Below are positions 23,852 to 31,816 of a stretch of DNA of 62,971 bases, one piece after another. The DNA comes from an uncultured Lachnospiraceae bacterium. GTDB taxonomy: Bacteria > Bacillota > Clostridia > Lachnospirales > Lachnospiraceae. Under the pieces are notes generated by a model. That model saw only the letters and a list, made by a program, of their open reading frames with translations, was not told where the DNA came from and did not search any database. The stretch lies in the NCBI GenBank assembly GCA_947626945.1, contig CANQUC010000011.1, forward strand, positions 1 to 62,971. Direction: 5' to 3'. Positions within the stretch are counted from its first letter, which is position 1; every line of letters begins with the position of its first letter. The translations under genes were made by a program, and so were the position numbers.

Positions 23852-24343
23852 ATGAATGAGATCAGAGAAAAAATACTGAATTTTATCGAAAAAAACAGCC
23901 GGGTAGACCTGGGCGAGCTGGCCGTGGTGCTTGGCATGGAAGAAGCGGAGGTGGCCAATGAGATCGCTGCCATGGAAAAGGAGGAGATCATCTGCGGCTA
24001 TCATACCATGATCAACTGGGAAAACACAAGCCGGGAAAAAGTGACGGCGCTGATCGAGGTGCGGGTAACCCCTCAGAGAGGTCAGGGGTTTGACAACATT
24101 GCAGAGCGTATTTACAATTACCCCGAGGTACAGTCTGTCTATCTGATCTCCGGCGGTTACGATCTTTTGGTGACCATTGACGGAAGAACTCTGCGGGAAG
24201 TGTCCCAGTTTGTATCGGACAAGCTTTCCACAATGGAATCGGTGCTGAGCACAGCTACTTATTTTATTCTGAAGAAATACAAAGATCACGGAACGGTCAT
24301 GTCCAAAAGAAAAAAAGATGAAAGGATGCTGGTGACGCCGTGA
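23852..24343 (+). CDS. Lrp/AsnC-family regulator
   Basis: A 163-residue regulator with an N-terminal winged helix-turn-helix (VDLGELAVVLGMEEAEVANEIAAMEKEEII) split here into the usual recognition elements, and a C-terminal RAM ligand-binding domain (VQSVYLISGGYDLLVTIDG). Lrp proteins sense amino acids. The stop overlaps the GTG start of the aminotransferase by four bases, so it most likely regulates or senses the product of that enzyme. GAGGAGG precedes its ATG. Confidence 0.9.
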   Translation: MNEIREKILNFIEKNSRVDLGELAVVLGMEEAEVANEIAAMEKEEIICGYHTMINWENTSREKVTALIEVRVTPQRGQGFDNIAERIYNYPEVQSVYLISGGYDLLVTIDGRTLREVSQFVSDKLSTMESVLSTATYFILKKYKDHGTVMSKRKKDERMLVTP

Positions 24344-25512
24344 GAGACCCGCTGAACAAAAAGATCAAAGAAGTACAGCCTTCCGGTATCCGCAAGTTTT
24401 TTGATATCGTAAGCGAGATGAAAGACGCCATTTCTCTTGGCGTGGGGGAGCCGGATTTCGACACTCCCTGGCATATCCGGGACGAGGGCATTTATTCCCT
24501 GGAAAAGGGGCGGACCTTTTATACCTCCAACGCGGGGTTAAAGGAGCTGCGGGAGGAAATCTGCCGGTATCTGCAGCGCAGATACGGCCTTTGCTACGAC
24601 CCTGTGAAAGAAAACTTTGTGACCGTAGGCGGAAGCGAGGCCATTGATCTTGCTATGCGAACCATGCTGGATCCGGGGGACGAAGTGCTGATCCCGCAGC
24701 CAAGCTATGTGTCATATCTGCCCTGCGCCTACATGGCGGACGGTGTGCCGGTAGTCATAGAGCTGAAAGAGGAAAATGAATTCAAACTGACCCGGGAAGA
24801 ACTGGAAAGGGCCATTACGCCAAAAACAAAGATCCTGGTGCTCCCTTTTCCAAACAATCCTACCGGCGCCGTCATGACAAAAGAAGAATTGGAGCCCATT
24901 GCGGAGGTGGTCCGGGAACACGACCTGTTTGTGATCTCCGACGAGATCTATTCAGAACTGACCTATGATCATGAGCATGTCTCCATCGCGGCCCTGCCGG
25001 GAATGAAAGAGCGGACCATTGTGATCAACGGCTTTTCCAAATCCTATGCCATGACCGGCTGGCGGCTGGGCTATGCCTGCGGTCCGGAACCCATTATCTC
25101 CCAGATGATCAAGCTTCATCAGTTTGCCATTATGTGCGCTCCTACAAACAGCCAGTACGCGGCGGTCAGCGCCCTGCGAAACGGAGACGGAGACGTGGCG
25201 CGGATGCGGGAGGCATATAACCAGCGGCGCCGGTATCTGATGCACACGTTCCGGGAAATGGGGTTGCAGTGCTTTGAGCCTTTTGGAGCCTTTTATGTAT
25301 TTCCCTGTATCAGGGAATTTGGAATGACCAGCGAGGAATTTGCCACCAGGCTTTTGGAGGAAGAGCGGGTTGCCGTAGTGCCGGGCACGGCTTTCGGAGC
25401 CTGCGGGGAAGGATTTTTGCGGATCTCTTACGCCTATTCTCTGGAAGACCTGAAGGTGGCAATGGAGCGGATCCGGCGGTTTCTGGACAGGCTGCGGGGG
25501 CAGGTGTCATGA
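24340..25512 (+). CDS. PLP-dependent class I/II aminotransferase
   Basis: A 390-residue fold-type I aminotransferase. Key positions are visible: GVGEPDFDTPWH at the substrate entrance, PFPNNPTGAVM, the aspartate/tyrosine block ISDEIYSELTYD, the PLP lysine in GFSKSYAMTGWRLGYACG and the carboxylate-binding arginine in LRISYAYS. It probably transfers amino groups from an aromatic, alanine-type or aspartate-type amino acid; the exact substrate cannot be read. The GTG start overlaps the Lrp gene and the stop overlaps trmL by four bases. Confidence 0.9.
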   Translation: MRDPLNKKIKEVQPSGIRKFFDIVSEMKDAISLGVGEPDFDTPWHIRDEGIYSLEKGRTFYTSNAGLKELREEICRYLQRRYGLCYDPVKENFVTVGGSEAIDLAMRTMLDPGDEVLIPQPSYVSYLPCAYMADGVPVVIELKEENEFKLTREELERAITPKTKILVLPFPNNPTGAVMTKEELEPIAEVVREHDLFVISDEIYSELTYDHEHVSIAALPGMKERTIVINGFSKSYAMTGWRLGYACGPEPIISQMIKLHQFAIMCAPTNSQYAAVSALRNGDGDVARMREAYNQRRRYLMHTFREMGLQCFEPFGAFYVFPCIREFGMTSEEFATRLLEEERVAVVPGTAFGACGEGFLRISYAYSLEDLKVAMERIRRFLDRLRGQVS

Positions 25513-26006
25513 ATGTTGTGCTGTTTGAACCGGAGATTCCCTCAAACACAGGAAATATCGGGCGCACCTGCGCGGCGGCGGGAGCCAGGCTGCACCTCAT
25601 CGAGCCTCTGGGCTTTCGCCTGACAGAAAAGGCCCTGCAGCGGGCCGGGATGGATTACTGGAACCGGCTGGACGTAACCCGCTATGTGAATTTTGCGGAA
25701 TTTTTGGAAAAGAATCCCGGCGCAAAGCTGTATATGGCTACCACAAAGGCCAAAAAGATCTATACGGAAGTGCGGTATGAGCCGGACTGTTATCTGATGT
25801 TTGGCAAGGAAAGCGCGGGGATCCCCGAGGAGATCCTTGTGCAGTATGAAGAGACCGCGGTGCGGATCCCCATGGAGCAGGAGACCAGGTCCCTGAACCT
25901 GGCCAATTCCGTGGCAGTGGTCCTGTATGAAGCTCTGCGCCAGAACGGGTTTCCCGGACTTGCGCAGCAGGGCGCCCTGCACAGGCTGCAGTGGAAGTCC
26001 ACCTGA
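25509..26006 (+). CDS. trmL: tRNA (cytidine/uridine-34 2'-O)-methyltransferase TrmL
   Basis: A 165-residue SPOUT methyltransferase that methylates the wobble ribose of tRNA-Leu isoacceptors using SAM. N-terminal VVLFEPEIPSNTGNIGRTCAA and the C-terminal trefoil-knot blocks FGKESAGIPEEIL and MEQETRSLNLANSVAVVLYEALRQ are typical. The start overlaps the preceding stop (ATGA). Confidence 0.95.
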   Translation: MNVVLFEPEIPSNTGNIGRTCAAAGARLHLIEPLGFRLTEKALQRAGMDYWNRLDVTRYVNFAEFLEKNPGAKLYMATTKAKKIYTEVRYEPDCYLMFGKESAGIPEEILVQYEETAVRIPMEQETRSLNLANSVAVVLYEALRQNGFPGLAQQGALHRLQWKST

Positions 26007-26018
26007 GACGGAGGAATT

Positions 26019-26900
26019 ATGTGGATCGCAGACAGATGGAAAGATTATGAGGTGCTGGATACCTCTCGCGGAGAAAAACTGGAGCGCTGGGGAGATTATC
26101 TTCTGGTGCGGCCGGATCCCCAGGTGATCTGGGATACGCCCCGCAGCCACAGGGGATGGAAAGAACGAAACGGGCATTACCACCGCAGCAGCAAGGGCGG
26201 AGGAAGCTGGGAGTTTTTTGATCTGCCGGGAAGATGGGAGATCGAATATGAGCTGAAGATCAAAAAGACCCTTCGGTTTGGCCTGCAGCCCTTTCAGTTC
26301 AAGCATACGGGACTGTTTCCGGAGCAGGCGGTAAACTGGGAATGGTTTGCGGAGAAAATCAGAAATGCCGGCAGGCCGGTAAAGGTGCTGAATCTGTTTG
26401 CTTATACCGGAGGCGCCACCCTGGCCGCCGCAGCGGCGGGAGCCAGGGTAACCCATGTGGACGCGTCGAAAGGCATGGTAGGCTGGGCAAAGGAAAACGC
26501 CCGGATCTCCGGACTTTCGGAGACTTCCGTTCGCTGGCTTGTGGATGACTGCGTGAAATTTGTAGAGCGGGAGATCCGCCGGGGCAGCAGTTACGACGGG
26601 ATCATTATGGATCCGCCCTCCTATGGCAGAGGTCCAAAGGGAGAGGTGTGGAAGATGGAAGAAGGGGTGTTTTCCCTGATCTGTCTTTGCAGCCGGATCT
26701 TAAGCAAAAATCCCCTGTTTTTCCTGATCAATTCCTATACCACCGGTCTGGCCCCGTCGGTGCTCACCAATCTGCTGACCTTTGCCCTGAAAAAACAGTT
26801 TGGCGGCTTTGCCCAGGGGGAGGAGATCGGGCTGCCCATCAGCAACACCGGACTGGTGTTGCCCTGCGGGGCTTCGGGAAGATGGAGCCTGGAGGAATGA
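26019..26900 (+). CDS. Class I SAM-dependent methyltransferase, RlmI/RlmK-like
   Basis: A 293-residue methyltransferase with the SAM-binding motif VLNLFAYTGGATLAAAAAGA, the acidic loop HVDASKGMVGWAKENA and the catalytic DPPSYGRGPKG, as in the 23S rRNA cytosine or guanine methyltransferase group (Methyltrans_SAM). It lacks the N-terminal PUA domain of true RlmI and has instead about 120 residues of another beta-rich region. The exact RNA target is not known. It is the last gene of the operon that may begin at 22744. Confidence 0.85.
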   Translation: MWIADRWKDYEVLDTSRGEKLERWGDYLLVRPDPQVIWDTPRSHRGWKERNGHYHRSSKGGGSWEFFDLPGRWEIEYELKIKKTLRFGLQPFQFKHTGLFPEQAVNWEWFAEKIRNAGRPVKVLNLFAYTGGATLAAAAAGARVTHVDASKGMVGWAKENARISGLSETSVRWLVDDCVKFVEREIRRGSSYDGIIMDPPSYGRGPKGEVWKMEEGVFSLICLCSRILSKNPLFFLINSYTTGLAPSVLTNLLTFALKKQFGGFAQGEEIGLPISNTGLVLPCGASGRWSLEE

Positions 26901-27096
26901 GAACCAAAGGAAACATCTTTTTGCTGCCGCATATGTTACATTATAGTTGATTTTTTGTACGGAAGCAGTGGGACAGACGCTGCTCTACATAACGCAGCCG
27001 TTTGCCGCCAAAAGGCGGAATGACACAGAGCCGGCGGATCTGCCGGAATTTCCCTATGTAGGATACTGCTTTACGGATGCTTGATATAAATAGCAG

Positions 27097-27128
27097 AAGA
27101 GGCTGTTTTGAAACAGCCTCTTCTTTTT
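27097..27128. terminator. Bidirectional intrinsic terminator
   Basis: AAGAGGCTGTTT (27097-27108) pairs perfectly with AAACAGCCTCTT (27111-27122) and is followed by CTTTTTT. It lies between the methyltransferase and the convergent hemolysin III gene and serves the plus-strand operon. The 195 bases before it (26901-27096) contain no gene I can support. Confidence 0.85.
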
Positions 27129-27148
27129 TGGCCAGATAGCCGCGGATG

Positions 27149-27823
27149 TCAGGAAAGAGGAAAATTGACCACATATCTGTACATGACGATGAAATGGCAG
27201 ATACTGCCGGCCATCACAAACAGATGAAAGATCTCATGGGAGCCGAAATTCTGAAAACGGGCGTTGAACACAGGAAGCTTCAGCGCATAGATCACGCCGC
27301 CTACGGTGTACAGGATGCCGCCGGCAAGAAGCCAGTAAAATCCGCCTCCGGAAAGCAGGTGATAGAGGGGCGCCATTGCAAATACGCATACCCAGCCCAT
27401 AAGGATATAGAGCAGAGAAGAAAACCACTTGGGGCAGGTGATCCAGAAAAACTTGATGAGGATCCCCGCCAGGGCAATGGCCCACACGGAAGCCAGCATA
27501 ATGGCGCCTGTCCTGCCGTGGAGAACGATGATGCAGATGGGCGTGTAGGAGCCTGCCACAAACACAAAGATCATCATGTGATCGATCTTGCGGAGAACCT
27601 TGTTGACTTTTTCGGAAATGTCCAGGGTATGATAAATGGTGCTGGCGCTGTACAGCATCAGCATGGTCGTCATAAAGACAACGCAGGTTACCAGATAAGA
27701 ACGGTTGCTCTGGGCATTTGCCCGTATCAGCAGAGGCAGCGCCGCGATCAGGGTCATGACCGCGCCCACAAAATGGGTGATGGCGCTTCCGGGATCTTTG
27801 ATCTGAAAAGTATGTTCTTTCAT
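27149..27823 (-). CDS. Hemolysin III family membrane protein
   Basis: A 224-residue integral membrane protein of the PAQR/HlyIII superfamily with seven predicted helices. The family's metal-site residues appear in TIYHTLD (Ser/His), KIDHMMIFVFVAGSYTP and the C-terminal GSHEIFHLFVMAGSICHF. True function is unclear; the name comes from a Bacillus cereus pore-forming report, and a hydrolase-like role is possible. The start is ATG at 27823 with GAGGA about 7 nt upstream; the longer frame to 27877 lacks a site. Confidence 0.88.
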   Translation of the reverse strand: MKEHTFQIKDPGSAITHFVGAVMTLIAALPLLIRANAQSNRSYLVTCVVFMTTMLMLYSASTIYHTLDISEKVNKVLRKIDHMMIFVFVAGSYTPICIIVLHGRTGAIMLASVWAIALAGILIKFFWITCPKWFSSLLYILMGWVCVFAMAPLYHLLSGGGFYWLLAGGILYTVGGVIYALKLPVFNARFQNFGSHEIFHLFVMAGSICHFIVMYRYVVNFPLS

Positions 27824-28000
27824 AATCCATTCCTCATTTCTGTTTGAGATATCTTTAATATATGCAATCCAAACCATAATATGTAGTTTTTGAAACTATG
27901 TTATGTATGTCCATATATTACATCTTGTGGAAATAAAATGCAAGTGTTTTTTTGTGAAAAATTTATGTCGGAAAAAACAGGAGGTTTCTACAAAAATTTC

Positions 28001-28029
28001 TTGACGAACAGAGCGGATTTCGATATGAT
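28001..28029 (+). promoter_or_regulatory. Promoter of perR
   Basis: TTGACG (28001-28006) and TATGAT (28024-28029), 17-bp spacer, start near 28036. Confidence 0.65.
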
Positions 28030-28051
28030 AATAGTAATGATTACTGATAAT
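28027..28051 (+). promoter_or_regulatory. Fur/PerR-type operator overlapping the perR promoter
   Basis: GATAAT at 28027-28032 and again at 28046-28051 flank the perfect 6-1-6 dyad AGTAAT-G-ATTACT (28033-28045). This GATAAT-type hexamer arrangement is typical of Fur-superfamily boxes. It covers the -10 box and the start site, so it predicts autorepression and control of the downstream rubrerythrin. Confidence 0.65.
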
Positions 28052-28071
28052 GAAAGGAGCCGTGTGCGTCC

Positions 28072-28497
28072 GTGGCAGCTGTAAAGTTTAGCAGACAGCG
28101 GGAATATATTCGCCGGAATCTGGCGGAGCGCCGGGATCATCCTACGGCAGACATGGTTTACCGGGACGTGCGAAAGGCATTCCCCAATGTCAGCCTTGGC
28201 ACTGTGTACCGCAACCTGTCCCTGCTGGCAAAGCTGGGAGACATCCGCCGGATCTCAGGCGGAGAAGGCGCAGACCGTTTTGACGGCAGGATGGATCCTC
28301 ACGATCATTTTTTCTGCCGGGTATGCGGCGGCGTGACGGATCTTCCCCTGGCAGACGGCGGTCAGATCCTGAAAAAGAGGGCCCAGAAAGACTTTGCGGG
28401 GCATATTGACCGGCAGGTGGTGGAGTTTTTCGGAACCTGCCCCAAGTGCCTGAAAGCCGGGGGCGCGAAAGGCCTTTCTGTTATCGGTAATAAATAA
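28072..28497 (+). CDS. perR: PerR-like peroxide-responsive regulator (Fur family)
   Basis: A 141-residue Fur-superfamily protein: N-terminal winged helix (FSRQREYIRRNL; VSLGTVYRNLSLLAKLGDI), metal-binding DPHDHFFCRVCGGV and a C-terminal CPKC. The two CxxC pairs make the structural zinc site; histidine and aspartate residues would bind the regulatory iron or manganese. Placement directly before reverse rubrerythrin supports PerR rather than Fur. The GTG start (28072) is 12 nt from AAAGGAG; GTG at 28062 or 28064 is closer to the site but out of frame. Confidence 0.88.
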   Translation: MAAVKFSRQREYIRRNLAERRDHPTADMVYRDVRKAFPNVSLGTVYRNLSLLAKLGDIRRISGGEGADRFDGRMDPHDHFFCRVCGGVTDLPLADGGQILKKRAQKDFAGHIDRQVVEFFGTCPKCLKAGGAKGLSVIGNK

Positions 28498-28521
28498 TAA
28501 TTTTATAAGGAGAGGATTTAC

Positions 28522-29064
28522 ATGAAAAAGTTTGTATGTCAGGTATGCGGTTATGTTTATGAAGGAGAGTCTGCTCCGGAATCATGTCCCCAGTGTCATG
28601 CGCCGGCTTCCAAGTTCACAGAGCAGTCCGATGAGATGAGCTGGGCAGCGGAACATGTTGTAGGAGTCGCTCAGGGAGTTTCCGAGGACATTCTGGCTGA
28701 TCTTCGGGCAAACTTCAATGGTGAGTGCACAGAGGTAGGCATGTATCTTGCCATGGCAAGAGTGGCCCATCGGGAAGGCTATCCCGAGATCGGCCTTTAC
28801 TGGGAGAAAGCCGCCTATGAGGAAGCAGAGCATGCCGCCAAATTCGCGGAGCTTCTGGGCGAAGTGGTAACAGACAGCACAAAGAAAAATCTGCAGATGA
28901 GAGTGGAAGCCGAGAACGGCGCGACCGCAGGAAAGTTTGATCTTGCGAAACGGGCGAAAGCGGCAAATCTGGACGCCATCCATGACACCGTACATGAAAT
29001 GGCCCGGGACGAGGCCCGTCACGGCAAAGCTTTCAAGGGTTTGCTGGAGAGATATTTCGGATAA
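28522..29064 (+). CDS. Reverse rubrerythrin
   Basis: A 180-residue non-haem diiron peroxidase. A rubredoxin domain comes first ([12 protein letters not shown] and CPQCHAP, Cys4 iron) and the diiron four-helix domain follows ([46 protein letters not shown]). This reversed order defines the clostridial revRbr group, which reduces H2O2 and O2 with NADH-derived electrons. It is 24 nt from perR with AAGGAGAGG upstream, so it shares the perR promoter and operator. Confidence 0.95.
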   Translation: MKKFVCQVCGYVYEGESAPESCPQCHAPASKFTEQSDEMSWAAEHVVGVAQGVSEDILADLRANFNGECTEVGMYLAMARVAHREGYPEIGLYWEKAAYEEAEHAAKFAELLGEVVTDSTKKNLQMRVEAENGATAGKFDLAKRAKAANLDAIHDTVHEMARDEARHGKAFKGLLERYFG

Positions 29065-29083
29065 GAAAAAAATCCATAACAAG

Positions 29084-29124
29084 CAATATCTTGTAGTTAA
29101 TAAAAATTTAATACAATATCTTGT
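29084..29124 (+). promoter_or_regulatory. Pair of NrdR-type boxes upstream of nrdD
   Basis: The 11-mer CAATATCTTGT occurs at 29084-29094 and again at 29114-29124, 30 bp apart, so on the same DNA face. Each sits in an imperfect palindrome of the ACAATATCTTGTGT type known for NrdR. The second lies 9 bp before the -35 box. NrdR represses ribonucleotide reductase genes when dATP is high. Confidence 0.6.
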
Positions 29125-29133
29125 GTTTGTTTC

Positions 29134-29162
29134 TTGACTGTCACGGAAAAGTTTGCTATACT
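29134..29162 (+). promoter_or_regulatory. Promoter of nrdD
   Basis: TTGACT (29134-29139) and TATACT (29157-29162) with a 17-bp spacer. The TTG that could be read as an upstream start codon is this -35 box, which confirms the start at 29224. Confidence 0.75.
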
Positions 29163-29223
29163 TGCACATAGATTCCGCAAAAGGACCGGAGAAAGCTCCG
29201 GAAACGAGAGAGGAGAAAATGAA

Positions 29224-31611
29224 ATGTTCAATGTAGTAAAACGTGACGGTAAAATTACGGATTTTCATATTGCCAAGATCAACGACGCCATTGCCAAGGC
29301 TTTTGAGGCAACTGAAAATCAGTATGATGAAGATATTTTAAACCTGATTTCTCTTCGGGTGACGGCAGATTTCCAGAGTAAGATCCAGGACGGCGCCGTC
29401 AGCGTGGAGGATATTCAGGACAGTGTGGAGACCGTGCTGAACCAGACCGGTTATACAGAAGTGGCAAAGGCCTACATTTTATACCGGAAGCAGCGGGAAA
29501 AGATCCGCAATATGAAGTCCACCATCCTGGACTACAAGGATGTGGTCAACAGCTATGTGAAAGTGGAGGACTGGCGTGTAAAAGAAAATTCTACCGTTAC
29601 ATACTCCGTGGGAGGGCTGATCCTCAGCAACTCCGGCGCTGTGACCGCCAATTACTGGCTCTCTGAGATCTACGATCCGGAAATTGCCGACGCGCACCGG
29701 AACGCGGATATTCACATTCACGATCTGTCCATGCTGACAGGTTATTGCGCGGGATGGTCCTTAAAGCAGCTGATTATGGAAGGCCTGGGAGGCATCAGCG
29801 GCAAGATTACCTCTTCGCCGGCAAGCCATCTGTCTGTACTGTGCAATCAGATGGTCAACTTCCTTGGCATTATGCAGAATGAGTGGGCGGGCGCTCAGGC
29901 TTTCTCTTCCTTTGATACTTACCTGGCGCCCTTTGTAAAAAAGGACAATCTTTCCTATGATGAGGTAAAGAAATGTATCGAGTCCTTTATTTACGGAGTC
30001 AACACGCCCAGCAGGTGGGGCACGCAGGCTCCTTTCTCCAACATTACGCTGGACTGGACCGTGCCCAATGACCTGGCCGAGCTTCCTGCCATCGTAGGAG
30101 GCAGGGAGATGGATTTCTGCTACAAGGACTGCAAGAAGGAAATGGATATGATCAACAAGGCGTTCATCGAAACCATGATCGAGGGGGACGCCAACGGAAG
30201 AGGATTCCAGTATCCCATTCCCACATATTCCATTACCAAAGACTTTGACTGGTCTGAGACGGAAAACAATAAGCTGCTGTTTGAGATGACTTCCAAATAC
30301 GGAACGCCTTATTTCTCCAATTATATCAACAGCGACATGGAGCCCAGCGACGTGAGAAGCATGTGCTGCCGTCTCCGTCTGGATCTTCGGGAACTGCGCA
30401 GAAAGACCGGCGGTTTCTTCGGTTCCGGTGAAAGCACCGGTTCCGTAGGGGTTGTGACCATCAACATGCCCAGGATCGCTTATCTTTCCAGGGACGAAAA
30501 GGAATTTTACCAGCGTCTGGATCGGATGATGGATCTTTCCGCCCGTTCCTTAAAGATCAAGAGAGGCGTGATTACCAAGCTGCTGGAGGAAGGGCTCTAT
30601 CCTTATACAAAGCGTTATCTGGGAAGCTTTGACAATCATTTCTCCACCATTGGCCTGATCGGTATGAACGAAGTGGGTCTCAACGCGAAATGGCTGGGGA
30701 AAGACCTGACTGATGAAAAGACTCAGCAGTTCACAAAGGATGTGCTGAACCATATGCGTGAGCGGCTGTCAGATTACCAGGAGCAGTACGGCGATCTGTA
30801 CAATCTGGAGGCGACTCCCGCGGAATCCACCACATACCGTCTTGCAAAGCATGACAAGAAGCGTTATCCCGACATTATCACCGCGGGCAATGAAGGCGAT
30901 ACTCCTTATTACACAAACAGCTCTCACCTGCCGGTGGACTTTACGTCAGATATTTTTGACGCCCTGGACATTCAGGATGAACTGCAGACGCTGTATACAT
31001 CCGGTACGGTGTTCCACGCGTTTCTCGGTGAAAAGCTTCCCGACTGGAAAGCCGCTGCCAAACTGGTAAAGACCATTGCCGAGAATTATCAGCTGCCTTA
31101 TTATACCCTGTCTCCTACCTATTCTATCTGCAAGGATCACGGGTATCTGGCAGGGGAACATTTCACCTGCCCCAAGTGCGGCGAAAAGGCGGAAGTGTAC
31201 AGCCGGATCACCGGTTATTACCGTCCGGTACAGAACTGGAATGAGGGAAAGATCCAGGAGTACAACAACCGGAAAGAGTATGACATCGCAAGTTCCGTGC
31301 TGAAAAAGCATGAGGAGGCTTACCAGGCACAGCAGGCCGGCAGTGAAAAAGAGCATTCGGCAGAAGAAGACCTTGGGTCTGCCGCCGGCGTCACCTATCT
31401 GTTTACCACAAAGACCTGTCCCAACTGCAAGATCGCGAAAGAATATCTGGCAGATGAAGACTACATTGTGGTAGACGCAGAGGAAAATGAGGAGCTGGTA
31501 TCCAGATACCGCATCATGCAGGCGCCTACCCTTGTGGTGGTCAAGGGAGATCAGGTACAGAAGTATGTCAACGCTTCCAATATCAAAAAATTTGTAAGCG
31601 GCAGAGCATAA
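29224..31611 (+). CDS. nrdD: Anaerobic ribonucleoside-triphosphate reductase with C-terminal thioredoxin-like domain
   Basis: A 795-residue class III reductase that makes dNTPs without oxygen. Order: ATP cone (VVKRDGKITDFHIAKINDAI, about 1-95), the ten-stranded catalytic barrel, a CxxH...CPKC zinc site and the glycyl-radical site RITGYYRP near residue 665. Residues about 722-795 add a thioredoxin/glutaredoxin-like domain with CPNC, which could supply electrons in cis. The start is ATG 29224 behind GAGGAG. The usual partner nrdG (radical activase) is not next to it; a hairpin and pyrC follow. Confidence 0.95.
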   Translation: MFNVVKRDGKITDFHIAKINDAIAKAFEATENQYDEDILNLISLRVTADFQSKIQDGAVSVEDIQDSVETVLNQTGYTEVAKAYILYRKQREKIRNMKSTILDYKDVVNSYVKVEDWRVKENSTVTYSVGGLILSNSGAVTANYWLSEIYDPEIADAHRNADIHIHDLSMLTGYCAGWSLKQLIMEGLGGISGKITSSPASHLSVLCNQMVNFLGIMQNEWAGAQAFSSFDTYLAPFVKKDNLSYDEVKKCIESFIYGVNTPSRWGTQAPFSNITLDWTVPNDLAELPAIVGGREMDFCYKDCKKEMDMINKAFIETMIEGDANGRGFQYPIPTYSITKDFDWSETENNKLLFEMTSKYGTPYFSNYINSDMEPSDVRSMCCRLRLDLRELRRKTGGFFGSGESTGSVGVVTINMPRIAYLSRDEKEFYQRLDRMMDLSARSLKIKRGVITKLLEEGLYPYTKRYLGSFDNHFSTIGLIGMNEVGLNAKWLGKDLTDEKTQQFTKDVLNHMRERLSDYQEQYGDLYNLEATPAESTTYRLAKHDKKRYPDIITAGNEGDTPYYTNSSHLPVDFTSDIFDALDIQDELQTLYTSGTVFHAFLGEKLPDWKAAAKLVKTIAENYQLPYYTLSPTYSICKDHGYLAGEHFTCPKCGEKAEVYSRITGYYRPVQNWNEGKIQEYNNRKEYDIASSVLKKHEEAYQAQQAGSEKEHSAEEDLGSAAGVTYLFTTKTCPNCKIAKEYLADEDYIVVDAEENEELVSRYRIMQAPTLVVVKGDQVQKYVNASNIKKFVSGRA

Positions 31612-31640
31612 AAAACCAGAATAAAAAAGAAAAGCTGGGT

Positions 31641-31727
31641 AAAACCCGGCGGTTTCTGAAAGAAACCTCTTTCATCAGACCGGTTGTCTGAAAAAAGGAT
31701 CTTTCAGAAGCCGCCGGGTTTTTTTGG
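31641..31727 (+). terminator. Long-stem terminator between nrdD and pyrC
   Basis: A 22-bp stem (31641-31662 with 31701-31722, one G-T wobble) ends in a T-run at 31719-31725. The loop holds an inner CAGAC/GTCTG hairpin (31676-31690). It separates nrdD from the pyrC promoter at 31750. Confidence 0.75.
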
Positions 31728-31749
31728 GAAAACTCCCCAAGAAAGTACC

Positions 31750-31778
31750 TTGCCACTGTTTCTCTGTTATGGTAAGAT
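31750..31778 (+). promoter_or_regulatory. Promoter of the pyr operon
   Basis: TTGCCA (31750-31755) and TAAGAT (31773-31778), 17-bp spacer. The leader to the GTG is only about 32 nt, so there is no room for a PyrR attenuator before pyrC. Confidence 0.6.
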
Positions 31779-31816
31779 ATTCTTGCAAACCTTTTGAAAA
31801 GAAAGGAGATGACGGT

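Noticed and set aside
26947-27084. A 45-codon frame (TTG start) after the methyltransferase gene with a coding-like C-terminal half
   Set aside because: No ribosome binding site at the TTG, a poor one at the internal GTG, and no recognised family; it may be a decayed gene end but cannot be supported.
31779-31816. PyrR attenuator before pyrC
   Set aside because: The leader is about 32 nt and has no anti-terminator or terminator of its own; the long hairpin lies upstream of the promoter.
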